Shown: positions 36,301 through 45,599 of the stretch, piece by piece | How the letters are laid out: each line of letters starts with the position of its first letter | How positions within the stretch are numbered: position 1 is the stretch's first letter | Assembly (NCBI GenBank): GCA_964059195.1 | Contig: CAXKWD010000002.1 | Location: 150,677,042-150,741,041 of the forward strand | DNA: 64,000 nt | Source: Ectobius pallidus | Taxonomy: Eukaryota; Arthropoda; Insecta; Blattodea; Ectobiidae | Direction: 5' to 3' | Translations under genes and position numbers: made by a program | The notes under the pieces: generated by a model | What the model was told of the DNA's origin: nothing | Databases searched by the model: none | Seen by the model: only the letters and a program-made list of their open reading frames with translations

Positions 36301-38523
36301 TTCATTCTCTTGCGGAGGCGAAACCCTTTTCATGTGACCCATCTGCTCGTACTCTACAAGAAATTTAGTATAGTCTTCCTTTAGAGTAGAGTCATTCTGA
36401 AGTTTTCGCTCCAGGTAACTAAAACGCTTAACTGCTTGTTGCCTGGATTCACCCAATGAAGTTTTATCTTGTTTCATTGGCAGACGTACCATAAAACTAC
36501 CATCATCATTGCGAGTGGTATTTTCTACATAATGCTGTTCGCACCTTTTCTCTTCTTGTGTTAATATCTGTTGTGGAAAGTCTTCGAGGTCCCAAAACCG
36601 TCGCAGTTGCTTGTCCACATTGTCCGTAGAGATGAAGAAGTTGTGCTGGGGACCAGTATCTAGATTGCCTTTCACAGAGGACTTAGGAATGGTTCCCGAC
36701 AATATCCAACCTAGTTCCGTACTAATCAATGCAGGAAAACCAGGATTGGTCAGGATCTTACCATGGAAAAGCTCGAAGAATAGTGCTCCTCCAATCAGCA
36801 AATCAATTTCAGAAGGAATATTAAATTTAGGATCGGCTAATGGAATTTCAGAGGGTATGTTCCATGAGGATGGATCAATTCGGACAGCGGGTAACTTCCC
36901 TGTTATGCGAGGAAGGATTAGGCAATCTAGATTCCTTCGATAGTTGTAAACCATAGATCTCACATTTATGTTTACACTATGACTAGCATTCGATGAAGTA
37001 CCATTTATCCCTTTGACAGGCGTATCAGCTGTCCTTGTAGGAAGTTGCAGACGCCTCGCTAGATCTGCAGACACGAAACTGGCCTGGCTAGCAGAGTCTA
37101 GAAGGGCCTTACACTGTATGTAGTTACCATGCTTGTCTTGCACTTCGACTCTTGCAGTCGCAAGTAAGACGTGAAGCACTGGCTTTATTTTCACTGAACA
37201 ATAACTTGCAGGAGCCTCAGTCCTGTTGTTATTCACTGTCTCACTGCTTTCACTCGAGTGCGAAACCGTTCTCCTGTGATCACTGTTGTGTAACATCTTG
37301 CTATGAAGTTTACCACAGTTACAGAAGGAAGATGCGTTGCACTGATTTACTCGATGAGTATTAGCAAAACAGTTGAAACACAGATTTTTACTCTTCACAA
37401 CTTTCCATCGCTGTTCAACACTCAGCTGACGGAATTGTTTACATTTAAACAGGTTATGGCCGCCTTGACACTGAGGGCATAACTGTTCAGTTGTCGACAC
37501 ATATGACTGACGACTATTATTATGTTGATTTCTAGGCTCACGACGTTCATTTCTAGGTTTTGATGGGCTGGCCCTGTTGCAGGAATTATTCGACAGCACC
37601 TCTAGAGAATGAGACTTAGCTTCTAGAAATAACACAAGCTCACCTAATGAAGTAAATGTTTGAGAATCGATTCTAGATTCCCATTCACGTTGAACACTAT
37701 CTGGCAAATGCTCTAATAACAATTGCATTAGAATGACTTCATGAAGTGGCACTTCTAATTCTAAAGCTTCAATGGCATGCAAGTTGTTTTGGAATTGATT
37801 CAACAAAGTTCTCAAATCTGCAACTGTCTCTTGTCGTGCTACAGGTAAGGATAACATATGCTTAATGTGGGATATGGCAATTAAACGCTTATTGTTATAT
37901 CTTGCACACAATAGGTCCCAGGCCACTTGGAAGTTCTCACTCGTGACTGGCAAACTTTCCAATAATGTTTTAGCTTCGCCCCTTAGCGAACCAATGAGAT
38001 AGTGGAATTTTTGAATAGGTGACAAACTGCTATTATTCACAATCAAACTCGAAAAAGTGTCAAAATAATGTTTGAATTTAGTTACATCACTCTCAAACAC
38101 TGGAATTTGAATAGTAGGTAGTTTTATCCCATTACTTGCCTGCGATGCACTGGAGTTCACTGATTGTCGTGTGCCACTGTTATTTGAATTGACACTGACT
38201 GACGTAGGCTCATGAGCATGCATCAACTCACTTAACCTAGCTTTTAGATTAATGTACACTGTTGATACTTCGTCTGCATATTGTATGTGGCTATCAAGTT
38301 CTGTATCAACTTCTACCATGGATTCAATCTGCGTCTGCACTGCCTCAAACTTTTCAATTTCATTTAACAGTTTCTCATAATGCGCTTTAATCACAAATAT
38401 ACTAGCATCTTCAGGCACGTCGTTGAGAAAGTTCTGTGTCAATGTAAACTTTCTTTTACATACACCTCGACGTCGGATTAAAGCCTTAATTTCTGCTTCC
38501 ATGTTGAACAATTCACTTTGCAA
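33316..38523 (-). CDS. BEL/Pao Gag-Pol polyprotein
   Basis: 1,735 residues, uninterrupted. In order: a coiled N-terminus and Gag-like region (about 1-330, DUF1759 type); a Cys/His knuckle (LCFNCFANTHRVNQC, ~380); a retropepsin-like protease with LLDSASQASFVS (~470); reverse transcriptase with YVDDCLSG (~884); an RNase H-like domain starting near IHGFCDASEKAYGA (~1060); an H2C2 zinc segment (~1360-1410, RCLTCFKLKA); an integrase core with VDYAGPF (~1436), FSDNGTNFVGANN (~1500) and a Glu in HFGGLHEAAVKS (~1555); and a DUF5641-like tail (~1640-1735). The order protease-RT-RNase H-integrase and the DUF1759/DUF5641 flanks define BEL/Pao. There is no envelope gene. The start was chosen as the first ATG after the leader. 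Confidence 0.95.
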   Translation of the reverse strand: MQSELFNMEAEIKALIRRRGVCKRKFTLTQNFLNDVPEDASIFVIKAHYEKLLNEIEKFEAVQTQIESMVEVDTELDSHIQYADEVSTVYINLKARLSELMHAHEPTSVSVNSNNSGTRQSVNSSASQASNGIKLPTIQIPVFESDVTKFKHYFDTFSSLIVNNSSLSPIQKFHYLIGSLRGEAKTLLESLPVTSENFQVAWDLLCARYNNKRLIAISHIKHMLSLPVARQETVADLRTLLNQFQNNLHAIEALELEVPLHEVILMQLLLEHLPDSVQREWESRIDSQTFTSLGELVLFLEAKSHSLEVLSNNSCNRASPSKPRNERREPRNQHNNSRQSYVSTTEQLCPQCQGGHNLFKCKQFRQLSVEQRWKVVKSKNLCFNCFANTHRVNQCNASSFCNCGKLHSKMLHNSDHRRTVSHSSESSETVNNNRTEAPASYCSVKIKPVLHVLLATARVEVQDKHGNYIQCKALLDSASQASFVSADLARRLQLPTRTADTPVKGINGTSSNASHSVNINVRSMVYNYRRNLDCLILPRITGKLPAVRIDPSSWNIPSEIPLADPKFNIPSEIDLLIGGALFFELFHGKILTNPGFPALISTELGWILSGTIPKSSVKGNLDTGPQHNFFISTDNVDKQLRRFWDLEDFPQQILTQEEKRCEQHYVENTTRNDDGSFMVRLPMKQDKTSLGESRQQAVKRFSYLERKLQNDSTLKEDYTKFLVEYEQMGHMKRVSPPQENEICYYLPHHAVIKPSSSTTRTRVVFDASAKTDTGCSLNDILECGPTIQDDLSSIILRFRTYRYAFSADISKMYRRVHMHPEDQNLQRIVWRPDKSEPLQDYALTTVTYGTKSASFLAIRSLSQLAQEEESKYPRAADAVRTSFYVDDCLSGHDDLQEALQLQSELILMLNSGGFPLRKWCSNTEAILEAVPVEHRETQLPLSLDNSENAHALGLLWHPSTDLLQIQSHSSLQEPPSYKFTKRNILAVTSSIFDPLGLISPIVIHAKICLQSLWLAKLSWDEELPSHLREKWMDICDILSTIHNVRIPRHVLTAATVTDIQIHGFCDASEKAYGACVYVRSTDSSGLVTTKLLCSKSKVSPLKKQTIPRLELCGALLLAKLYQKVVTDLKLPTSQNYLWSDSMIVLSWIKSNPHKWKTFVSNRVSQIQEMSETAAWRHVATQHNPADMISRGVVTEQILDIDLWWNGPVWISQPIESWPKQPQQLELQDSSEQRDTVCLVTHAEEDFMLRFSKLARLQRVTSYMLRFINNCRSQVKRHGPLTVEELQQALLLCIRIAQQAAYSHELSDLQSKMQVNNKSSLLSLVPFVDKDGLLRVGGRLENAELPHDARHQLILPPGHHLTRLIIESEHLRLLHASHQLLISSLRERYWIPSVRRIVKSTLHRCLTCFKLKAKGAHQLMGSLPSYRVTPARAFLRSAVDYAGPFFIRYGSPRSKTQVKAYIAIFVCLATKAVHIELVSNLTSDAFIAALRRFTSCRGLCKEIFSDNGTNFVGANNKLRELRLLLQSSTHQQILQDYASSNEFTWHFIPASSPHFGGLHEAAVKSMKFHLRRVMGSQVFTYEQLSTVLTQIEACLNSRPLLRLSDDPSDSSYLSPGHFLIGEKLTALPSPPMAENVSHVAKWHQLQTYIHHIWQRWSADYLHSLQQRQKWSASSENIQIGTLVLLKEDNSPPLQWKLGIISSVHPGDDGLVRVVTVRTSSGEYKRPIVKVCPLPIQ

Positions 38524-38855
38524 TGGAAGAGATTAGACAGTCAGCTGCACTGGGGGTGGTCGGAGAGGCGGTAGTCTTCCTCTCGCGTGTGATTGAAGGC
38601 GGGTACCATTTAACACGTGGAGCGGCAGCCAGCTGGTGCGCGCGAAGATAAGCAGTTCAGGAAAATCACTAGAGCCGAGCGAAGCCCGAAGCTGACACGA
38701 ACTCCACACGAACGGCACCTTCGGGTGGTCGCGCGAAACTGGACCTTATTAACAAGCGGACTCCTTGTAATTTCGTCATACACGAAAATCAGCTACAAGT
38801 CGCACTCTTCTTCCTTAATTCAGAAATCATTGCAAATATTCTCAGATCCGCCCGT

Positions 38856-38903
38856 GAGGAACCAAAATGTAGGGATCCGGTTCGAGAGGAACAAAATGTA
38901 GGG
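38856..38903 (-). repeat. Duplicated leader / primer-site region
   Basis: gaggaaccaaaatgtaggg (38856-38874) and gaggaacaaaatgtaggg (38886-38903) are direct near-copies about 30 bp apart. The second overlaps the end of the 5' LTR. In sense, the copy away from the LTR reads ttttggttcctc, which has the TGG start expected of a tRNA primer-binding site. The copy touching the LTR has lost one G. The duplication may affect where the primer tRNA anneals. Confidence 0.5.
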
Positions 38904-39540
38904 AACTCAGTAGGATTAAAGTATAATATAGGTGTTTTCGGAGGACCAGGCATATGCCAATTAAATAATAATCGAAGGGAGACAATGGACTGTAGGTTGC
39001 TGGGACAGAGATTTTAACCTGGGTAATTTGCAATGGTATATATTCAAGAAGCCTGAATTCTGAACTAATGGATACAGCACTTATACACAATAATAATAAA
39101 AGAATGAATACAGTTAATGTTCTTGTAGAAAACTATTCTCCCGCCCCTTGGCGAAGGTAACGCTAGACACAGCCTGTACACAGCACGAGGCTTCTAGGTT
39201 AGACCAATGTAAATTCTTGTAACTAACATTAAAATACAAGATTATTTCCTGGATTTCACACGTAAAGCTGCCTACACTCTAGGAGCCTGATATACGCGGA
39301 GTTACAGATGAGGAATTGATATATATAGCGAAAAGGTCCACACAATTAGGAACGCTTGTGACGCGTGTCTATATACCGTGACGACTCGATCCGAACTAAC
39401 TAGCACTGCAACTGGCGTGGTAACGCTAACAAGCTCCCACCTGCAGGAAGTGATTAATTCGCGGCAAATAATTGGCGGAGGCGCCAAACTAACACAGAGG
39501 CTAATTTAAAACACTAAAATTATAGGCTCTTGATCTAACA
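38897..39540 (-). repeat. BEL 5' LTR
   Basis: 644 bp, upstream of the coding region on the minus strand, thus the promoter-bearing copy. It nearly matches the 3' LTR. Its outer terminal A plus the target duplication tgcct recreates an ATG at the start of the THAP reading frame. Confidence 0.95.
39368..39378 (-). promoter_or_regulatory. Probable TATA box of the BEL LTR
   Basis: In sense orientation the LTR reads cggTATATAGac here, followed by a GC-richer stretch, about 170 bp into the LTR. This is a good TATA match at a plausible U3/R position. A transcription start would lie ~30 bp downstream (lower coordinates). The same sequence is in the other LTR near 33069-33079. Confidence 0.5.
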
Positions 39541-40310
39541 TGCCTAGATGTTGTGTTCTTGGGTGCTCAAACACCACAAATGTAGATTTAGGGATATGTG
39601 TTCATAACTTTCCAAATTGAGATAGATCACCAAACAGATTCAAAGTGTGGCTGACTAGAATGAATCAGTGTAATTTCGAGCCCACCCGAAGTTCCGTCGT
39701 TTGTCCTGAGCATTTCAATCAAGATGACTTTGAAATTACCTTCCAGCTTAAAAATGAACTTCTGGATATCAAAACAAATAGACAAAATTTAAAGAAAATC
39801 AAACTTTCCTTTTTAAAATTTATACCGGGTAAACATTACAAGTTTCAGATTGCATTTATTGCCCGTGTAAGGAAGACTATTGTCAACAAAGCAGTTGCAG
39901 ATTCATCAATAAGTGCATGTGCTGAATATTACGAGAAGCAGGAAACAGTGAAATTCATGAGCAAACTGATAATGCAATGTGAATGTTTCAACCGAATTAG
40001 GAGTGCAATGTGAGCTGGGTAGGGAAATTCTTAGAGATATTTTAAATTCTGAAACTTCAGAAAATGAATTGAAAAATGATATGGATGTGTCTTTTGTGAA
40101 ACAGCTAGCAACAGCGGTAATGATTCTACAGATTCCATACGACAAAAAGTTTCACAGAAAGGAACTTCAAAAATAGACCAGGGAATGTTTGCTATCTCTT
40201 TATTACCTTTTGTTGTAAATGTGGCAAAACTAAGTGCAGCTGAGGTTTAGGAGCCTTCACTTTCTGTGAAAACTGAATGCATTAATGGGGAGAAATAAAT
40301 TTATATTACT
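39540..40310 (+). pseudogene. THAP-domain protein, broken
   Basis: From the ATG at 39540 the reading MPRCCVLGCSNT gives the Cys-x2-4-Cys start of a THAP zinc finger. FKVWLTRMN supplies the conserved Trp, and VVCPEHF supplies the Cys and His-Phe near its end, so the C2CH pattern is complete. A TGA at 39618-39620 breaks it after HNFPN. Downstream (39645-40013, then 39979-40176 in another frame) is a coiled, Lys/Glu-rich tail. An aataaa follows at ~40295. THAP fingers bind DNA and occur in host regulators and in P-element-type transposases; this fragment cannot be placed. The BEL element sits exactly at its start. Confidence 0.65.
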
Positions 40311-40704
40311 GTATATTATAAGTCATAAATTTATATGGTATTCATGAAATAACATTCTGGACTTATAATTAGATCTTTCTTGGGCTTGAATTGATACGAC
40401 TTGATTCCAAACATGACTAAAAAAACTAATAAATTTTATAATAATGTTAAGACACGATATGACACCAAATCAATGAACTAGCAAACACAGACTGGTGTGT
40501 CGCTATGCATGACATTCCAATGCATAGGCTTAGCAGATAAGGATCTATGATGTCAGATCGAATTATTGCTGGAACTTTCAACTTTAATTGCATGTATACA
40601 AATAAATGTAGAAAGCTCGGGTTTTCACATAAACAATTTCCTAAATATCTTTCATTGAAATCTGTTTTCACCTGAAATTGCATTTTTTAAGTTAACAAGT
40701 TCTT
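40311..40704. other. Spacer, nothing recognised
   Basis: AT-rich sequence between the THAP remnant and the Harbinger-like element. Confidence 0.35.
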
Positions 40705-40707
40705 TAA

Positions 40708-43210
40708 GGGTGGCGTGCACCATCCAGGAGTAAATCTTACTAAAGTAGTAAATTTAAGACGGAGACCTGGAGTATACAAGAACCAGTACATCTGTCTCAC
40801 TCTTAAGTCATACTAATGTATGTGCTAGAGTGAGACAGACAAACCGGTTTTTGTTACGTAAGGTTCCCTTCCTAAATTTACTACTTTAGTGCTACTCTTT
40901 TAGTAACTTACTCTTTTAGTTGGTGTTGGAGAGCTCAATTGATAGTTACTTCTTTAGTTGTTACTAAAGTAGTAAGCGATTTTTACTAAAGAAGTAGTCG
41001 AATTCTGCGCAGAACAGAGCAGAAACGTTAGTGCAGCGCAGCAGAACACGTGCATTTCAATTGCCAGTATTATTCAAGTGCCAGATAATGAAAAGGAAAG
41101 GTTCGCTGAAACAATGAATATGAATTTGGGTTGTTCCAAATATTACTAATGACAATCTTCATGTTTTAAAATATGTCTAATAGTAATGTTTTATTCATTA
41201 CTAATTTTAATTCCTTCAATTGAGTATTTTCAGTTTAGTAGCCTACGTATGGGTACTGTGATTACAATTTTTGTGCAAACTATTTCTGTATTATAATGCA
41301 AACAATTGGAATTTCCAGTTGATTTTCATAATTGATTCACTGTCAATATTATAATTATTTCTCTCATAATAATAATAAAGTTCTAAAATATATTAAAATA
41401 TTTATACTTCCTAAAGTTACATATTCTTCCCCAAAAACGATGAATCAATTATTCTATAGTTGTTTATCATAAATCTCACTATAATGAATTATTAATACTT
41501 ATTGACTGTTTAACAATATTAATAAGAAGTATTACACAAAATCATGAAAAAGGGGGGATAAAAAGGATAACAAAACTAATAAGGGGCATTATGTTTCTGT
41601 CCTTTTTCAAATGCACAGAACATTTACTTAAAAAATATTACCTTATAAAAATAATAATATTACAACTGAGAAATGTAATATTTAAACAAAAAATGGCGGT
41701 ACAATATTTCGGAAGCTATGAACTCCAATAATAATTATGTAGATGGTTGTGTGTTTAAAAATAATTTCAGTGACTACTTCTCTAGATCCTGTGCAGCTTC
41801 AACCTCCGGGCCCCTCCTTAAAATTTTCTTTCGGCACTCATGTTGGCATTTTTTTCTATATAGTTTATAATGCTTCTCACTTTCCTGTCCACAGGGTTAA
41901 TTAAAATAGTTAGCAGCATACTATAGACCTGCAGCATCTGCTATAGTTTATTCCCAAACATGAAAGTCTCGTCTCACTCCTCCATTCGAGACTTGGGGAG
42001 TCTTTAAGGAATGGTTTTACAATGTGTCCCCTTCTCAATGTACGCTAATCCCAGAGTCAGTCAAATTTTCTTCCGATGTGGCCTGTTTGGACATTTTTAC
42101 ACCTGGGTTAGAAAAAAGGACATATTATTCATTAACACTGCGGGTGCAACTATTGAACTTTTAGCTCTTATAATTATTATTATAATCTGGCATTCGCAAT
42201 GTTGTACTTTAAGTTAAGCTATAGAAGTGTAATGTAATAAAATTAATTTACAATAATTACATTAAATCGTTTAACAATGAGAATCACCTATTGTTCAGTA
42301 ATTCTATGGTTAAGTAGCAGGGGGAAGTGTTTTCTGGGTAGCTCCAAGAACGGAGGCTTTCATGTATTGGAATGTACTATACCTCGCCGATATCTGTATC
42401 CATATGATTAGCTTGAAATACATCGTCGTTTTCTGACCCAAAGTTAGGGAGAACTGCAACATCTAAAGGCCGATCCAGCTAGGAAGATATTTAAGAGCAC
42501 ATGAGCTCCTTGTACCGTGCAATGCAAACGTCCCTTCCACTCACTCTTCCCCTCACATTTGGTGGACGTCTTCCTAATTGGATCGCTCTCCGCAATGATA
42601 TTTCCACATTTGACTGGCTGAAATCACATGGATGTAGTGAGAATCTGACATCGTTTCTTCCAAACGCCAAAATTTCATGTAAGGATTTATGAGCTTAATT
42701 ATTTACGTTATTAAATGCCCTACTAGGTATGGTTCGCTTAATATTTATTAAATCACCTGCCACAACTCTCATTTTTGGTATACAACCTTCTTCATCTCAA
42801 TAACTTATCCTCAGTTTGAACTATGTAATCCATTTAATGTGATATGTAACTCATAACTCACGCAAATGCCACAGAACACACTTACTCCACAACTTTACTC
42901 CACCCCCTGAGTAGGAGTAAATATTGGCCTTATTTACTCCACAACTTACTACGTTAGTAACGTACTCCGTGTTGGTGCTCTCCACCACTTGTGGAGTAAG
43001 TTCATTTACTCTGGGAGTAAATAAAATTTTTACTTCTTTAGTACATTCCTCTATGTTGAAAGCCGCCGAGTTTAGATTACTCCTGGTTGGTGCACGCCGT
43101 CCTTACTAAAAGAGTACGGTTACTAAAAGAGTAGCTTACTAAAGTAGTTAGAACTAAAGAAGTAAGGCTTACTAAAAGAGTAAATTGCATGAGTTTGGTG
43201 CACGCCACCC
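40708..43210. mobile_element. PIF/Harbinger-like element, 2,503 bp
   Basis: The ends GGGTGGCGTGCACCA and TGGTGCACGCCACCC are perfect inverted repeats, flanked by TAA at 40705-40707 and 43211-43213. Words such as actaaagtagtaa, actaaaagagta and actaaagaagta, plus their reverse complements, recur at least a dozen times near both ends (40730-41000 and 42870-43200). They look like transposase-binding repeats. A minus-strand stretch at ~41770-41900 reads RKVRSIINYIEKNANMSAER, possibly a Myb/SANT-like protein tail, but it is broken. No DDE nuclease was recognised. A foldback MITE lies near the left end. Confidence 0.75.
40757..40872. mobile_element. Foldback MITE, second copy, 116 bp
   Basis: Related to 12264-12385. 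It shares gacctggagta...caagaaccagta and its inverted counterpart, and a central tctcactcttaagtcata. It is flanked by taaattta at 40749-40756 and 40873-40880, which suggests an 8-bp target duplication, though that word is itself palindromic. Confidence 0.6.
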
Positions 43211-43213
43211 TAA

Positions 43214-43424
43214 GTTTTGAGTTTTTAGATTCAACGAGATGGCTGACCTCTACAATCAGCTGTTAGTAAGTTCTCATTCTTATTAGATTAGATTAGATTA
43301 ATGAGGAGTAGTGTAAGCCCTTCGGCTTCTCAATACTGTGACTTTAATAGATCTATTGTGAATACCCTAATACCCTATTCTAGCAGTCACTACTTAAATT
43401 TAAGGCTTTTTAATATAGCCTATA
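43214..43424. other. Spacer with short attag tandem tract
   Basis: A tract attagattagattagatta at about 43283-43302 is the only visible feature. No gene is seen. Confidence 0.35.
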
Positions 43425-43525
43425 ATTTTCCTGGGTGATGTCCAGTTCAGAACACGGGGATTTTTCATTACTGAAAAACCCACTACCCAGCTGGGAATCG
43501 AACATTGACCGCCAGTAAAGTGTAG
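43425..43525 (-). mobile_element. Truncated SINE, family of 54751-54932
   Basis: On the minus strand it reads ttcgattcccagctgggtag, then tttttcagtaatgaaaaatc, and later a gttctgaactggacatca-like end. This matches box B and the hairpin-forming body of the SINE at 54751-54932 (ttcgattcccggcc ... tttttcagtagtgaaaaatc). Box A is lost. Confidence 0.6.
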
Positions 43526-43539
43526 GCTATTGTATACCC

Positions 43540-44515
43540 CCCCCCCCCCCCCCCGGTGGGAATTTCCGACTCATATATTTTATTGTTGGTATTGCTATCT
43601 AGTTTAAGTTTTTAGTTGTTTGCCCCTTATCAATTACAGCATTTACCTGGAAACCCCAGAAAACTACGGAAATCTCGAGAAATTGAGTTTGTTTTAATTT
43701 TTCTTTGTTCTTTGCTCCTAATATGCCCTGGGAATTTCTGACTCACATTTTTTGTTTGTTGGTATTGTAATCTATTGTAAGTTTTTAGTTGTTTGCCCCT
43801 TATCAGTTACAGCATATCCCCAGAAAACCACGAATATCCAGAGAAATGAGTTTGTTTAATTTGTCTTTGTTGTTTGCCCCTAATATGCCCAGGGAATTTT
43901 TTACTCACATATGTTTTGTTAGTATTGCCATCTAGTTTAAGGTTCAGTTGTTTGCCCCTTACCAACTACAACATATCCCCGGAAAACCATGTATATATGG
44001 AGAAAATGACTATGTTTTATTTTTTAAATCTTGTTCTTTGCTCCTAATATTCAAAGAGAATTTCTGACTCATATATTTTTTGTTGGTATTACCAGCTAGA
44101 TTAAGGTTTCAGTGGTTTGCCCCTTATCAACTACAGCATATCTCCGGAAAACTCCGAAAACCCTGGAAATCCGGAGAATATGACTTTGTAATAAATTTTT
44201 TTAAATCTTTATTCTTTGCTCCTAGTATTCAAAGGGAATTGGTGACTCATATGTTTTTGTGTAGGTTTCAGTTGTTTGCCCCTTATCAATTACAGCATAT
44301 CCCCGGAAAACTCCAAAAACCATGAAAATCCTCAGAAAATGAGTTCGTTTAGATTTTTTAAAAATCTTTGTTCTTTGATACTAACATTCCCAGGGAATTT
44401 CTGACTACATATTTTTTTGTTGGCATTGTCATCTAGATTAAGGTTTCAGTTGTTTGTCCATTATCAATTACAGCATATCCCCGGGAAACCATGGAAATTT
44501 AGAGGAAATTACTTT
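43540..44515 (+). repeat. Minisatellite, six ~165-bp units
   Basis: After a run of C, units starting gggaatttctgactcat-like begin near 43558, 43730, 43894, 44056, 44233 and 44393. Each contains ttggtattgccatctagatt, ttgtttgccccttatcaa and acagcatatcc, and ends ttctttgctcctaatatt. A second array of the same unit and orientation is at 53512-54360. Units differ by 10-20% by eye. Confidence 0.9.
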
Positions 44516-44703
44516 TTTCGAATTCATTCCTATTTGAATCAAATTTTTAGTTAAAGAAGATTTAATAAAGACTTTGTGGAACTTTATACAGTGAAGCAAC
44601 TATAATAAAATTAATTTACTATATGAGTTGACATAAACACACTTTTTGCTTCACTTACCATATTTTGGTATGACGTGTTTCAAGGAGCCTTTTTCAAATA
44701 CTC
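44516..44703 (-). mobile_element. 3' part of Penelope-like copy (split)
   Basis: On the minus strand this continues the reading that enters from 49451-49519, giving ...VDRVFEKGSLKHVI across the hAT insertion site, then 3' sequence with gaaacacgtcatacc. The full order on the minus strand is 53036-52384, 49519-49451, then 44703 leftwards. The left limit is the minisatellite. Confidence 0.5.
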
Positions 44704-45599
44704 CAGGGGTGCCCACGGGGGGGGGGGGGGGGGTTAAGACGCAGACTACGTCATTGAAATTTCTGGGGGGGGGGCAAAATATTATCGTTTTATGAGTTTT
44801 CTGGGGGGGGGGTTGAAAATTGTTGCAAAATTAGCGTTTTATATGTTAAAAATAAAAACGGTGAAGTTTTACAACTTTAAAAGGTCTCTTCTAATTCTTT
44901 AGAAGTGAATAGTCAATAAATTAGCGCCCATGCCCGGGGGTGGGGGGGCGCAAGGAAAAAAATGTATATTAATAATTATTATAGTCAGGTGTTTTTCTTT
45001 TAAGACAATTATTTGAAAGTCAGTTGAGACATAAACAGTTTGCAGAAGTTTTACCAAATCGACAACATGGAAGCAGAATCCACAGTGGATGAGGAAAGGG
45101 GGGTTCAGGGGGTTTGCACCCCCAAAAGTCAATACCTAAAATTCTATATTTGTACTTTTTTAAAAATAGGCCTATTTAATTAAACAAGATTTGTTGGTGT
45201 GTCAAATATGATATAGCAGTTATTTTCTTCTCATAACATAATGAGTAGGCCTATTATGTCCACTGTTCCATGTGTTATTCCAGGGGTGCCCACCCCCCCC
45301 CCCCCAAACTTCATGACTCACCCCCCCCCCCCCCAAATTTCATTGCTCACCCCCCCAAACTTTATTGCTCACCTCCCAAACTTCATTGTTCACCCCCCCC
45401 CCAACCTGATTGATTGTCGACAAGGGCACCCATATGATATTTTCTAGAGGGGACAATTTTTTTAATTAATTAATTTTTTGTCACTTGGACCACTTTGTAA
45501 CATTATATTAATAATATAATAAGTGCAACAATGACGTAGCCAGAAAATAATTGCGGGGAGGGTCGAAAGTGCCGGGGGGGTTTGGAATACCCCCCAAAA

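Larger units (their letters stand above)
32598..39540 (-). mobile_element. BEL/Pao LTR retrotransposon, apparently intact
   Basis: Two 644-bp LTRs (32598-33241 and 38897-39540) bound a single 1,735-codon gag-pol gene on the minus strand. A 5-bp target duplication, tgcct, lies at 32593-32597 and 39541-39545. I see one clear difference between the LTRs (aattggga against aattagga, near 33046 and 39345), so insertion was recent. Sense-strand LTRs start TG and end CA. Next to the 3' LTR is a purine-rich tract, ggcgggag. The element shows every part expected for autonomous retrotransposition, though activity is inferred. Confidence 0.95.

Noticed and set aside
44650..44700. Hammerhead motif near gaaacacgtc in the split Penelope copy
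   Set aside because: GAAA and a plausible cleavage box are present, but I could not find a CUGANGA core at the right spacing.
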